DNA from: Sphingobacterium phlebotomi
GTDB lineage: Bacteria > Bacteroidota > Bacteroidia > Sphingobacteriales > Sphingobacteriaceae
Direction: 5' to 3'
Length of the DNA: 64,000 nucleotides
Assembly (NCBI RefSeq): GCF_008180195.1
Contig: NZ_VTAV01000006.1
Coordinates: forward strand, 124,001 to 188,000
Part shown: one piece after another, positions 26,448 to 35,847 of the stretch
Layout of the letters: each line of letters opens with the position of its first letter
Position numbering within the stretch: position 1 is the first letter of the stretch
Position numbers and translations under genes: made by a program
Notes under the pieces: model-generated
Database searches by the model: none
Told to the model about the DNA's origin: nothing
The model's input: the letters and a program-made list of their open reading frames with translations, nothing else

Positions 26448-28925
26448 ATGGACGTTAACTACGTTGGAGAACATCTTTTACCAGGAAAAATCGGTCAGTT
26501 TTTTGTGATTCTTTCCTTCGGTGCTGCTCTTTTTTCGCTTATAAGCTATTTCTTCGCTACACGAGAGCCAGAAGTCAAGTCTTGGAAAATATTGGCCCGA
26601 ATTGGATTTTGGACCAATTTGGTATCTGTTGTGGCTATCGGCACCATTCTATTCTATCTTATCTACAATCATTATTTCGAATACCACTATGTTTGGGCGC
26701 ACTCTTCGACATCACTTCCCACGCACTATATCATTTCTTCTTTTTGGGAAGGACAAGAAGGGAGTTTTTGGCTCTGGATGTTCTGGCAAGTAGTTTTGGG
26801 CGTTATCCTAGTATTCAGAGCTAAAAAATGGGAAGCACCGGTTATGACATTCGTTATGCTTTGTCAGGTATTCTTGGGCGCAATGTTGATTGGGGTCGAA
26901 ATATTTGGTTCGCGCATTGGCAGCTCACCCTTTATATTGCTACGAGATGCTATACAAGGCCCTGTTTTTAGCCGACCAGACTATTTGAGTATGATTACAG
27001 ATGGTCGTGGTTTGAATGCTTTACTACAAAATTACTGGATGGTCATCCATCCTCCTACTTTATTTCTCGGCTTTGCTTCTATGATTGTTCCTTTCGCGTA
27101 TGCCGCAGCAGGGTTATGGACAAAACGCTATAAAGAATGGATGACACCTGGATTACCCTGGGCACTTTTTGCTGTGATGATTTTGGGTGCAGGTATTATC
27201 ATGGGATCTTTCTGGGCTTATGAAGCCCTGAATTTTGGCGGATTCTGGGCATGGGATCCGGTAGAAAACGTATCGATTATCCCTTGGCTGACACTTATTG
27301 CAGCTGTCCACGTAATAATTGCGTTTCGTAATTCAGGACACGGTTTCTTTACTGCCTCCTTGCTGACGATGATTAGTTTTGTACTCGTCATCTATGCGTC
27401 TTATCTCACCAGAAGCGGCATATTAGGAGAAACTTCGGTTCACTCGTTTACAAGCTTAGGAATGTCTGGTCAACTCATCGTCTTCAATCTTACTTTTTTG
27501 GTGGTGATGGTGGTGATGCTGATATGGAGACGTAAAGAAATGCCTTCCTCCAAACAAGAAGAAGACATTTACTCGCGTGAATTCTGGATGTTTATTGGCG
27601 GTTTGGTGCTTACTGTCGCTTGCATACAGATGATAGCGACTACGTCCATCCCAGTGTTTAATGTATTGTTTGGAACAAAGGTAGCTCCTCCTGTAGATCC
27701 AATTCCGCACTACAATAAATGGCAAGGCGCATTTGCAGTGGTCATTATGCTCGTAACGGCTTTCACACAGTTTTTGAAGTATAAGAGAACCGATACTAAA
27801 AAATTCTGGGTATCCACACTCGCATCCTTTATATTCGCTATCATCCTGACAGCCGTAATTGTATACTTCGCGAAAACATACACCAATGTGATGTATATCT
27901 TATTGACCCTGACTTGCATGTTCTGTTTGCTAGCAAACATGCGTATATTGGGTGATGCGTTGAAAGGTAAATGGCGATTGGCTGGATCGGCGGTTGCGCA
28001 TATCGGATTTGCGCTGTTGCTTTTGGGTGCACTTATTGCAGCAGCAACTAACGAGGTCATCTCTATTAACGAAAGTCGCTACATCCAAGTGCAGAATTTC
28101 GGACAAGAAGGGGATAAATTTTCTGACCCTGGTGAGAATCTATTCTTAACGGAGGGAGAACCCAAGCAGATGGGAGACTATAGAATTACTTACGTCGGCG
28201 ATAGTGTCGCTCCCCCAAATGTATATTACAAAATACTATATGAGCGTATTGATGAGGAGACAGGGAATGTAAAAGAATCTTTCGTGCTACGTCCTTTTGC
28301 GCAAAATAATCCGGACATGGGTGGTCTTATCGGTACACCTGATACCCGTCACTACCTAACACACGATATTTATACGTTAATTACAGCGGCGGCAGCAGAA
28401 TCACAAGCACAAGCTGAAAACATCCCGGCTGAGGAGCAGACAGGCTATGAAGATTATGATGAACCAGCGACTTATCAAGTCAGTATTGGCGATACCCTAC
28501 GCTATAGGAATGGCTTTTATGTAATTGAAGGGGTTAATAGAGATGCCACATTAAATAATATCCCTAAGGGGGAAGATGACATCATTGTAGGATTGAAGGT
28601 TAAGGTTGTTGCAGCTGATCAAAAGGAATACGATGTGGAACCGATATTTTTGATTAAGGATGGACATAGCTACGACTTTAATAAGGATGTCGCAGAGCAA
28701 GGGTTACGTTTCCGGTTCACTAATATCTTACCGAAGGAAGATAAATTAGAGATCATGTTGTATCAAAAACCGCTACCAGAGAAAAAATGGATTGTGTTCA
28801 AAGCGATTAAATTTCCTTATATCAATTTTTTCTGGGCCGGTACGATTATCATGACTATCGGTTTCATCATGGCTATCTATCGCCGCCTAAAAGACGCAAA
28901 GATATCCAAACAAAAAGTTGCATAA
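26448..28925 (+). CDS. ccmF: Cytochrome c haem lyase subunit CcmF
   Basis: An 825-residue integral membrane protein that attaches haem to apocytochrome c in the periplasm. It has many hydrophobic segments; the WWD-type haem-binding motif (NFGGFWAWDPVENVSIIPWL, about 263-281); and flanking conserved His residues (PTHYIISSFWEGQEGS near 91-106, MVIHPPTL near 199). A large periplasmic domain lies near residues 540-790, followed by a last membrane helix. It lies 49 bases after ccmE and overlaps the next gene by one base (TAATG). Confidence 0.93.
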   Translation: MDVNYVGEHLLPGKIGQFFVILSFGAALFSLISYFFATREPEVKSWKILARIGFWTNLVSVVAIGTILFYLIYNHYFEYHYVWAHSSTSLPTHYIISSFWEGQEGSFWLWMFWQVVLGVILVFRAKKWEAPVMTFVMLCQVFLGAMLIGVEIFGSRIGSSPFILLRDAIQGPVFSRPDYLSMITDGRGLNALLQNYWMVIHPPTLFLGFASMIVPFAYAAAGLWTKRYKEWMTPGLPWALFAVMILGAGIIMGSFWAYEALNFGGFWAWDPVENVSIIPWLTLIAAVHVIIAFRNSGHGFFTASLLTMISFVLVIYASYLTRSGILGETSVHSFTSLGMSGQLIVFNLTFLVVMVVMLIWRRKEMPSSKQEEDIYSREFWMFIGGLVLTVACIQMIATTSIPVFNVLFGTKVAPPVDPIPHYNKWQGAFAVVIMLVTAFTQFLKYKRTDTKKFWVSTLASFIFAIILTAVIVYFAKTYTNVMYILLTLTCMFCLLANMRILGDALKGKWRLAGSAVAHIGFALLLLGALIAAATNEVISINESRYIQVQNFGQEGDKFSDPGENLFLTEGEPKQMGDYRITYVGDSVAPPNVYYKILYERIDEETGNVKESFVLRPFAQNNPDMGGLIGTPDTRHYLTHDIYTLITAAAAESQAQAENIPAEEQTGYEDYDEPATYQVSIGDTLRYRNGFYVIEGVNRDATLNNIPKGEDDIIVGLKVKVVAADQKEYDVEPIFLIKDGHSYDFNKDVAEQGLRFRFTNILPKEDKLEIMLYQKPLPEKKWIVFKAIKFPYINFFWAGTIIMTIGFIMAIYRRLKDAKISKQKVA

Positions 28926-29692
28926 TGACTATTGTTATTTTAGGTAGTGGAAATATTGCTACCCATATAGGAAAAGCATTTCATGCACTTGGACACCAAA
29001 TTTTACAAGTGTATAGCAGAAATAGGGCCAATGCGTATGCATTGGCTTCTGTTTTAAACGCTGACGCGATTGATACGATCAAAGAAGTTACCGATAAAGC
29101 CGATTTATATATTATTGCCGTCACTGACCAAGCTATCCAACACGTAGTAGATCAGCTTCCTAAACTCCTTAAGGGAATAGTGGTGCATTGCTCTGGCGCG
29201 ACGAACATCAATATCTTAGCACATTTCCCTTTATATGGCGTCCTTTATCCGGCTCAAAGCCTTCAAAAAGATATCGTCACTTCCTTAGATAACATCCCTT
29301 TTGCAATAGAGGGTGGTGATTCTGATACTGCTGACCGCCTTCTTCAGTTAATGCGGAATATCTCCGTCAAATCTTTCTTATGCGATAGTGAACAGCGCCT
29401 GGCGTTGCATATTGCCGCAGTATTTGCTAATAATTTCAGCAATGTGCTTTTCCAGATAGCTTATGACATCCTCAAAGAGCAAAATTTGTCTTTTGATTTA
29501 CTAAAACCAATTGTCCTGGAAACAGCGCAAAAAGTGCAAAAACAGATCCCAAAAGACGTACAAACGGGCCCTGCTACGCGAGAAGATGCAGAAACAATCC
29601 AAAAGCATTTACAGTTTCTTACAAAAACCCCGCATTGGCTCAAAATATATCAACAACTAACCGAAGAAATCATCAGGAATAAACATGAATAA
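28925..29692 (+). CDS. DUF2520 Rossmann-fold oxidoreductase-like protein
   Basis: A 255-residue protein with an N-terminal NAD(P)-binding domain (IVILGSGNIATHIGKAF) and a C-terminal helical DUF2520 domain (KTFGP-type region replaced by QTGPATREDAETIQKHL). It resembles ketopantoate reductase and F420-dependent NADP oxidoreductases; no enzymatic reaction is established for this family. It is translationally coupled to ccmF, but a cytochrome-related role is only a guess from position. Confidence 0.88.
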   Translation: MTIVILGSGNIATHIGKAFHALGHQILQVYSRNRANAYALASVLNADAIDTIKEVTDKADLYIIAVTDQAIQHVVDQLPKLLKGIVVHCSGATNINILAHFPLYGVLYPAQSLQKDIVTSLDNIPFAIEGGDSDTADRLLQLMRNISVKSFLCDSEQRLALHIAAVFANNFSNVLFQIAYDILKEQNLSFDLLKPIVLETAQKVQKQIPKDVQTGPATREDAETIQKHLQFLTKTPHWLKIYQQLTEEIIRNKHE

Positions 29693-29762
29693 CGAAAACA
29701 TTACCAAACAGGCAAATCTTTCGCGAATCAGTTTCTTTTTTCTCTTTCATCTAATAACTTCC

Positions 29763-29770
29763 TAATTTTG
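29763..29770 (+). promoter_or_regulatory. -7 promoter box of the FMN glutamate-synthase-like gene
   Basis: TAATTTTG, full match to TAnnTTTG. The transcript would have a leader of about 80 bases that begins at the palindrome 29776-29793. Confidence 0.5.
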
Positions 29771-29775
29771 CATGC

Positions 29776-29793
29776 AACCATACGAGTATGGTT
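29776..29793. promoter_or_regulatory. Palindrome at the start of transcription
   Basis: AACCATAC-GA-GTATGGTT, perfect eight-base arms, six bases after the -7 box, where a repressor would block RNA polymerase. Its sequence differs from the palindrome at the marR gene (31892-31903). Confidence 0.45.
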
Positions 29794-29858
29794 ATTAATG
29801 GCTCGCAGTTTGCTAGTCATAAGGTAGTTACGAAACGCAAAACATATCATACAAAGTT

Positions 29859-31409
29859 ATGGCAGTTAGAAAACTTATTCTATTAACGATAGTTGTCATC
29901 AATCTCATCATTCTCTCTTTTGGTGTTGTCTTCACGCCACGTTGGTTTTGGTTACTTATCATTCCCTTCCCATTGATGATATTGGCTTTTTACAACAGCT
30001 ATCAAAGCAGACACGCGATTTTACGCAATTATCCTATTTTAGGTTATTTCAGATTTTTCTTCGAAAGTATCCGTCCAGAGATGCGACAATATTTTTGGGA
30101 ATCCGATACAGACGGACGTCCGTTTAACCGCAGACAGCGTTCTATCGTATATCAACGTTCTAAAAATGAACGAGAAACGGTAGCCTTTGGCATGCAATCT
30201 GATCCACAAGCCGTAGGAAATGAATGGGTTGCCCACTCTGTTTTTCCTTGCCATATAGAAAACCACGACCTAAGAACAACTGTTGGCAACCATTTGTGTA
30301 AACAGCCCTATAGCCTAAGCGTGTTTAATATTTCCGCCATGAGTTATGGTGCCCTAAGTAAAACAGCGATTACTGCTCTCAATAAAGGAGCAGTTTTACA
30401 AAATTTTGCCCATAATACAGGAGAAGGAGGGATTAGCCCCTACCACATTAACGGAGCTGATTTGATTTGGCAAATTGGTACTGGATATTTCGGTTGCCGT
30501 AACGAAATGGGAATGTTTGATCCCGAACTATTTGCTGAAAAGGCCACACGTCCTTATGTGAAAATGGTCGAAATAAAGTTGTCGCAAGGTGCAAAACCGG
30601 GTCACGGAGGAATATTACCTGCAGCAAAAAACACACCCGAAGTTGCCGCTATCCGTCATGTCATTCCCGGAACAGATGTCATGTCACCTCCGGCCCATAG
30701 TGCTTTCAACTCTCCCGAGGGAATGGTACATTTCATCCAACAATTACGAGAACTATCGGGATATAAACCTGTAGGTTTTAAATTGTGTGTAGGAGACAAA
30801 CAAGAGTTTATTGATATTTGTCACGCGATGTTGACCACACAGATATTTCCCGATTTTATTTCCGTCGACGGTTCGGAGGGAGGTACTGGTGCTGCACCAC
30901 TGGAATTTACAGACAATTTAGGCATGCCGTTATACGATGCATTGTCGTTTGTCACCACTACGCTTATCAAGTTCGGTTTAAAGAAACATATAAAATTGAT
31001 CGTTTCCGGTCGTATTGTTACAGGTTTTGACTTATTAAAAGTAATTGCTTTGGGTGCAGACGCTTGTTATAGTGCTAGGGGAATGATGTTTGCGTTAGGT
31101 TGCATCCAAGCATTAAAATGTAACGAGGATGTTTGCCCTGTCGGAGTAGCGACCCAACGACCACACCTATACAAAGCACTTGATGTAGAGGATAAATATA
31201 TACGGGTGGCACAGTTCCACCGTAACACCCTGCGTGCTACGGCAGAAATTATGGAAGCCTGTGGATTTAAAACATTAGACGACGTTTCGGCAGATAAGTT
31301 TTTTCGCAAAGTAGACAGCGTAACTACCTTGAGTTTCCAAGAGATTTACTTTAAAGATACGGGCAAATTGGTCAACAGCCATAGTGCCTTTGAGTCCCAG
31401 GAGTTGTAA
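29859..31409 (+). CDS. FMN-binding glutamate-synthase-family protein, membrane-anchored
   Basis: A 516-residue protein made of two N-terminal membrane segments (residues 5-25 and 28-46) and the central plus FMN-binding domains of glutamate synthase large subunit. Recognisable are FNISAMSYGALS, NTGEGGIS, KLSQGAKPGHGG, FISVDGSEGGTGAAP and the Cys run CIQALKCNEDVCPVGVATQ that binds a [3Fe-4S] cluster. It lacks the N-terminal amidotransferase domain, so it cannot release ammonia from glutamine by itself. The physiological reaction is unknown. A MarR regulator converges on it 16 bases downstream. Confidence 0.9.
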   Translation: MAVRKLILLTIVVINLIILSFGVVFTPRWFWLLIIPFPLMILAFYNSYQSRHAILRNYPILGYFRFFFESIRPEMRQYFWESDTDGRPFNRRQRSIVYQRSKNERETVAFGMQSDPQAVGNEWVAHSVFPCHIENHDLRTTVGNHLCKQPYSLSVFNISAMSYGALSKTAITALNKGAVLQNFAHNTGEGGISPYHINGADLIWQIGTGYFGCRNEMGMFDPELFAEKATRPYVKMVEIKLSQGAKPGHGGILPAAKNTPEVAAIRHVIPGTDVMSPPAHSAFNSPEGMVHFIQQLRELSGYKPVGFKLCVGDKQEFIDICHAMLTTQIFPDFISVDGSEGGTGAAPLEFTDNLGMPLYDALSFVTTTLIKFGLKKHIKLIVSGRIVTGFDLLKVIALGADACYSARGMMFALGCIQALKCNEDVCPVGVATQRPHLYKALDVEDKYIRVAQFHRNTLRATAEIMEACGFKTLDDVSADKFFRKVDSVTTLSFQEIYFKDTGKLVNSHSAFESQEL

Positions 31410-31425
31410 CTAACGTAATTGCATT

Positions 31426-31866
31426 TCACGATAAATTACTGTACAAAACATCCAGCGTACTGCGTGCCTTTACCATATCTTCTCTGGTCACGCCGTCCAA
31501 CGCTTGGTTAATCGTTCTTTTCGCTTGACGTAAACAGACTTCTTTCATCTGTCTGCCTTGTTTTGTCAAGAAAATAAGGTTAGTACGCTTATCTTCCTTA
31601 TCGTTAACACGAATTACTAATTTAAGTTTTTCTAAATTATTAATTAAACGAGATACACTCGGTTTATCACGGAAAGTCAGACAAGCAAGCTCCTGTTGGG
31701 TTCGTCCTTCTTCAATCCATAAATAATATAAGAGTGACCATTGTTCAGACGTGATGTGTATCCCCTCTTCCTTTAGATTTCGTTGTAGCCGTCTTCCCAA
31801 TGCGGCGTAGGCCTTTCCGGTTAAGAAAGAAAAAAAATCATCTGCATCTTCAAAATTGTTATTCAT
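31426..31866 (-). CDS. MarR-family transcriptional regulator
   Basis: A 146-residue winged-helix regulator. The helix-turn-helix and wing lie at about residues 50-100 (QQELACLTFRDKPSVSRLINNLEKLKLVIRVNDKEDKRTN), flanked by helices for dimerisation. MarR proteins usually repress nearby genes and release DNA on ligand or redox signals; it may regulate itself through the palindrome just upstream. Confidence 0.92.
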   Translation of the reverse strand: MNNNFEDADDFFSFLTGKAYAALGRRLQRNLKEEGIHITSEQWSLLYYLWIEEGRTQQELACLTFRDKPSVSRLINNLEKLKLVIRVNDKEDKRTNLIFLTKQGRQMKEVCLRQAKRTINQALDGVTREDMVKARSTLDVLYSNLS

Positions 31867-31891
31867 GTCGGATAATATTGGGTTAGAATAA

Positions 31892-31903
31892 TTGTATATA
31901 CAA
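31892..31903. promoter_or_regulatory. Palindrome upstream of marR
   Basis: TTGTATATACAA, a perfect 12-base palindrome 25 bases before the marR start and 82 bases before the next divergent gene. It is a candidate autoregulatory operator. Confidence 0.45.
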
Positions 31904-31985
31904 ACAAACCAAAAAACTAGATACTATGCAAATAAAATCTAATATTTCATCAGTTTTTTCTAACATTTTAATTAAATTTACCCTT

Positions 31986-32381
31986 ATGGAGAACTTTTTA
32001 CCTGCATTGTTGATTATAGGTGGCGTGATCTATAAGATCTACTCTGAATATCAGAAAGAACAAGAGAAAGCGCGTCGACGTATGCCGCAGGTACCACAAC
32101 CGCCCCTCCCTATACCATCCGAGCAGCGACCACAACGTACCGTTATTGAGCCGACGATGTCCATCCCTATTCCAGTTCCTCCAAAAAAAACAGAGCGCTC
32201 CCCTAATATATCGGAAGAAGTGAGAAAAATGCGAGAAAAAAGATCTGCAGACGCAAATAGCATTAAAAAAGTTGTAGTGAAACCTGTTGTGAATATAGAG
32301 AGCGAAAAAGAGGATATTATCTCTTTTGATTTACGCGAAGCAGTTATACAATCTGCTATATTAAATAGGCCTTATCAATAG
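31986..32381 (+). CDS. Small membrane-anchored protein of unknown function
   Basis: A 131-residue protein with one N-terminal hydrophobic segment (LPALLIIGGVIYKIYSEY) followed by a basic and Pro-rich disordered region and a conserved-looking C-terminus, FDLREAVIQSAILNRPY. I recognise the same end motif as common in hypothetical proteins of Bacteroidota, but no function is known. The ATG at 31986 is preferred because it places the hydrophobic segment at the N-terminus. It overlaps the end of the convergent amidase gene by seven bases. Confidence 0.7.
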   Translation: MENFLPALLIIGGVIYKIYSEYQKEQEKARRRMPQVPQPPLPIPSEQRPQRTVIEPTMSIPIPVPPKKTERSPNISEEVRKMREKRSADANSIKKVVVKPVVNIESEKEDIISFDLREAVIQSAILNRPYQ

Positions 32382-33166
32382 TTTGATATTGAAAAATCAT
32401 CAGCATCCGCTAAGAACGGAAATTGCTCCCGAGCTTTAATCAAATCGGCAGGGTTTAAAGTAAACGTATACAAGTCTTCATCTTCGGGCTTATAATATAC
32501 CACATCTCCATTAGGGGAAATACACATCGATCCCCCTGAATAATAAATTTCATTGCCATCATATCCTACACGATTTACACCGATTACGTAGGCTTGATTT
32601 TCAATAGCACGTGCTGGAATAAGTGCCCGCCAATGTGCAGAGCGTTTATCTGGCCAACAAGCGGTGTAGACTAGCAAATCATAAGCACTTCCTAAATTCC
32701 GAGACCAAACAGGAAAACGCAAATCATAGCACACCATCGGACACACCCGCCAGCCCTTAAGGTTAAAAATAATACGGGAAGTTCCAGGAGTGAAAACTTT
32801 ATTTTCTTCTGCCATACCAAATAAATGGCGTTTGTCGTAATGTACAAAACTGCCATCGGGCGACATCCATACAAAACGGTTGTAATACTGTCCGTTTTCC
32901 TCGATAATTAGCGTCCCTGCAACAACACAGTTATACGCTTGGGCATGTTCAAACATCCAATGCATCGTTGGACCATCCATCTTCTCCGCACACTTTTCAA
33001 CATTAATGGTAAAGCCGGTATTAAACATTTCTGGCAGCAGAATTAAATCTGTTTTTTCTCTCAATGCAGACAGGCGCAGTGATAAATTATTTAAATTTTT
33101 CTCTACGTTTTCCCAAAACAAGTATGCTTGAAATATCGTTATTTTAACCGGTTCCATATCTGCCAT
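32375..33166 (-). CDS. Nitrilase-superfamily omega-amidase
   Basis: A 263-residue cytosolic C-N hydrolase. The catalytic triad is visible as Glu46 (LLPEMFNTGF), Lys112 (YDKRHLF) and Cys146 (PMVCYDLRFPVW). The GMAEEN...TPG pattern fits the YafV/Nit2 omega-amidase group, which hydrolyses alpha-ketoglutaramate and repairs metabolites. The start could be Met1 or Met4. Confidence 0.9.
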   Translation of the reverse strand: MADMEPVKITIFQAYLFWENVEKNLNNLSLRLSALREKTDLILLPEMFNTGFTINVEKCAEKMDGPTMHWMFEHAQAYNCVVAGTLIIEENGQYYNRFVWMSPDGSFVHYDKRHLFGMAEENKVFTPGTSRIIFNLKGWRVCPMVCYDLRFPVWSRNLGSAYDLLVYTACWPDKRSAHWRALIPARAIENQAYVIGVNRVGYDGNEIYYSGGSMCISPNGDVVYYKPEDEDLYTFTLNPADLIKAREQFPFLADADDFSISNY

Positions 33167-33250
33167 GCGTCACTTATTATTTTTGTTTATGTTGATGTGT
33201 TGACAAATTACTAAAAAACTAGAGTTTTATCAATTTTTAACAGGAAAACA

Positions 33251-34228
33251 CTACCGTACTCGATGCATTAACGCATCCGCAAGCGAAAAAAGAGCCTGCT
33301 TTTTGTCTGTCTCCACTTGAATCTCGATCAGTTTTTCGTAAGCAATAGTCGTAAATTTTTCTTTCTGATATATAGCTAACGTCCGAATATCATATTTAGC
33401 GTATAAGTCCATCATTTTCTCTACTTTGTTCGGTTCGGTATCAATGGTCTGTCTAAGCAAATAGGTCAGTTCTTCCTGATCCGCCGGAGAAACAAGTTCT
33501 TGCAGTTTTACGAAAAGAATTGTCTTTTTATTCGACAGAATATCACCGCCCACCTGCTTACCAAAACTCTGAGGGTTTCCATATACATCCAATATATCGT
33601 CTTGCAATTGGAAAGCAATTCCCAAATTTACACCAAAGTCATAAAGCAAAGCTTGTGATCGTTCATCTGCTCCAGCAACAATCGCCCCCATTTGCAAGGC
33701 ACAACCAAGCAATACCGACGTTTTTAGCCGTATCATGTCGATATATGCTATTTCACTTACTTGTGCTCGTTCTTCAAAATCCATGTCATATTGTTGCCCT
33801 TCGCAGACCTCCAACGACGTCGCATTGAAAAGACGTAACAAAGCGGAAATTTTATCCGTAGGGCATTTCGATAATTCTTGATAAGCCTTGATAAGCAGTG
33901 CATCACCGGACAATATAGCCACATTGTCATTCCATTTTTGATGCACAGTGGGCTTTCCTCTTCGTAAAGGAGCGACATCCATGATATCATCGTGAATCAA
34001 GGAGAAATTGTGAAAAAACTCTATGGCGGCACTTGCTGGCAACGCTTGTTTTATAGCCGAATCATCAAAAAGCTCCGCACCCATCAATACCAATAATGGA
34101 CGTATCCGCTTACCTGATAACGACAATATGTAGCGAATCGGATCATATAAATGTTGAGGTTTTTGAGGAAAATCGACTTTTTCTAAATAATTCTGAAAAG
34201 CTTTTGCGTGTACTAACTCTTGGAACAT
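33251..34228 (-). CDS. Polyprenyl diphosphate synthase
   Basis: A 325-residue trans-isoprenyl diphosphate synthase. The first Asp-rich motif DDIMD is at 80-84 and the second DDILD at 210-214, with GKRIRPLL near residue 39 and LRRGKPT near 88. It makes geranyl, farnesyl or longer prenyl diphosphates for quinones and lipids; the bulky or small residues before the first motif (FSLIHDD) do not settle chain length. The start at 34228 (MFQELVH) is preferred to much earlier in-frame codons, which would run into the divergent glycosyltransferase gene. Confidence 0.9.
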   Translation of the reverse strand: MFQELVHAKAFQNYLEKVDFPQKPQHLYDPIRYILSLSGKRIRPLLVLMGAELFDDSAIKQALPASAAIEFFHNFSLIHDDIMDVAPLRRGKPTVHQKWNDNVAILSGDALLIKAYQELSKCPTDKISALLRLFNATSLEVCEGQQYDMDFEERAQVSEIAYIDMIRLKTSVLLGCALQMGAIVAGADERSQALLYDFGVNLGIAFQLQDDILDVYGNPQSFGKQVGGDILSNKKTILFVKLQELVSPADQEELTYLLRQTIDTEPNKVEKMMDLYAKYDIRTLAIYQKEKFTTIAYEKLIEIQVETDKKQALFSLADALMHRVR

Positions 34229-34272
34229 AGCTAAAAAATGATATGCGAAGATAAGGATAAAATGGGAAATAC

Positions 34273-34280
34273 TATCTTTG
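34273..34280 (+). promoter_or_regulatory. -7 promoter box of the glycosyltransferase gene
   Basis: TATCTTTG, a full match, 17 bases before the ATG at 34298. It excludes the longer upstream start of that gene. Confidence 0.5.
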
Positions 34281-34297
34281 TAGAAACCCGATGGCAC

Positions 34298-35464
34298 ATG
34301 CGTATCCTTGTTATTCATAATTTCTATCAACATGCCGGTGGAGAAGACGCTGTTTTCCGACAAGAAGTTGAGGAATTAGAAAAAGAACATGATGTAAAAA
34401 CGCTAACCTTTCAAAATAAAAAAGGCTGGCGAGGAGCACTGCAATATTTGGCTTACCCTTGGAATATCCGTGCCATGTGGAAAATAAAAAAGAGCATCAA
34501 AAGCTTTGCTCCCGATATTGTGCACATCCATAATCTCCATTATGCCAGCGGTCCATGGCTAATCCGTAATATTTACCGGTTAGGTATTCCAGTAGTCATG
34601 ACATTGCACAATTTCCGTTTACTCTGTCCGTCCGCTAGCTTGTTCCATTACGGTCAATTATTTACCAAGAGTTTAAGACAAAATTTCCCGTGGACAGCAG
34701 TACGTATGCGCGTATTAGATCATTCATTTACAAAAACCTTTTTGACCGCTTTCACCTATTGGCTGCACCGAAAATTGGGTACCTGGAACAAAGTAGCGAA
34801 ATTCATCGTCCTTTCTGATTTCGCAAAATCACTCTTCACAGAATCTACTTTTCCAGTGGAAGATGACAAGTTTATTGTCCGACCAAATAGCGTAGATGCA
34901 ACGCCGAAAATAACGACAGACGGAGACGGCTTTGTTTACATCGGAAGGCTTTCAGAAGAAAAAGGTATTGTTCCCTTGCTACGTGCATTTAAACACCTCC
35001 CCTTCCCCTTGGCTATCTACGGTTCGGGGCCACAACAGGATATTATTGAACGCTTTGCCGATAAATTCAAACATATCCGTTACTTCGGACATCAACCATC
35101 GGAAGTATTACGTACTGCTATAAACCACGCTGATGCTTTGATTGTTCCATCGGTGTGCTATGAAGGCATGCCTTTAACTATTATTGAAGCATATGCACAA
35201 GGAACTCCAGTATTAGCGAGCAATATTGGTATCTTAAACAAAATGGTACTACCTTTGTATACGGGGATGCATTTTAATCCCTATGATAAAGAGGATATAA
35301 GGCGAATAGTGGCCGAATGGATCAATCTCAATGAAACAACTAAACAACAAATTCGAGAAAACTGTATCATAGAGTACAAGAAGCACTATACCGTCCAAAA
35401 GAATATAGATAAATTGATTTCTATCTACAGAGAAGCAACCCAACAACAAGGAGGAAAACCATGA
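34298..35464 (+). CDS. GT4-family glycosyltransferase
   Basis: A 388-residue cytosolic enzyme with two Rossmann-like domains (GT-B fold). The first half has MRILVIHNFYQHAGGEDAVF and PDIVHIHNLHY; the nucleotide-sugar half has YIGRLSEEKGIVPLL and CYEGMPLTIIEAYAQGTPV, with the EX7E-type pair. It transfers a sugar to an envelope acceptor, which cannot be named. Its ATG is set by the promoter at 34273. It overlaps the DUF59 gene by four bases (ATGA). Confidence 0.88.
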   Translation: MRILVIHNFYQHAGGEDAVFRQEVEELEKEHDVKTLTFQNKKGWRGALQYLAYPWNIRAMWKIKKSIKSFAPDIVHIHNLHYASGPWLIRNIYRLGIPVVMTLHNFRLLCPSASLFHYGQLFTKSLRQNFPWTAVRMRVLDHSFTKTFLTAFTYWLHRKLGTWNKVAKFIVLSDFAKSLFTESTFPVEDDKFIVRPNSVDATPKITTDGDGFVYIGRLSEEKGIVPLLRAFKHLPFPLAIYGSGPQQDIIERFADKFKHIRYFGHQPSEVLRTAINHADALIVPSVCYEGMPLTIIEAYAQGTPVLASNIGILNKMVLPLYTGMHFNPYDKEDIRRIVAEWINLNETTKQQIRENCIIEYKKHYTVQKNIDKLISIYREATQQQGGKP

Positions 35465-35793
35465 GCAATATTATCATTATGGACAAGTTGAACCTGGCGA
35501 CCGCGATACAGGAACAACTGGAAACAATATATGACCCCGAGCTTAAACCAGCAAATATCGTAGATTTAGGGTTGGTATATGAGATTATAACAAAAGAAGA
35601 TGGCATCGCGAAGATTATCATGACACTAACCGCTCCGGGATGTCCTGTTGCAGGTGAGATTATGGAAGAAGTACAAAGAAAAGTAGCGGGTGTTCCCGGT
35701 ATTAAGGAAGCCCTTGTGGAACTTACTTTCGACCCTCCCTGGACCAAGGACATGATGAGCGAGGAAGCAAAGTTAGAACTGGGTTTTCTTTAG
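35461..35793 (+). CDS. DUF59 (SufT/MIP18-like) iron-sulfur assembly protein
   Basis: A 110-residue protein of the DUF59/PaaD/SufT group, which helps mature iron-sulfur proteins. The signature is IYDPELKPANIVDLGLVYEI, the Cys-containing LTAPGCPVAGEIMEEV loop and the C-terminal TFDPPWTKDMMSE. A start at the second Met (MDKLNLA) is equally possible. Usually such genes lie near suf genes; here the partner is a glycosyltransferase with which it overlaps by four bases. Confidence 0.9.
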   Translation: MSNIIIMDKLNLATAIQEQLETIYDPELKPANIVDLGLVYEIITKEDGIAKIIMTLTAPGCPVAGEIMEEVQRKVAGVPGIKEALVELTFDPPWTKDMMSEEAKLELGFL

Positions 35794-35847
35794 ATAAACT
35801 GGATTTCACGACATGATAGTAACGTTAAGTTATAAAATTGATATGGC

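Noticed and set aside
28925..29692. F420-dependent NADP oxidoreductase
   Set aside because: Only the Rossmann part resembles that family; the C-terminal half is DUF2520 and no F420 genes are seen.
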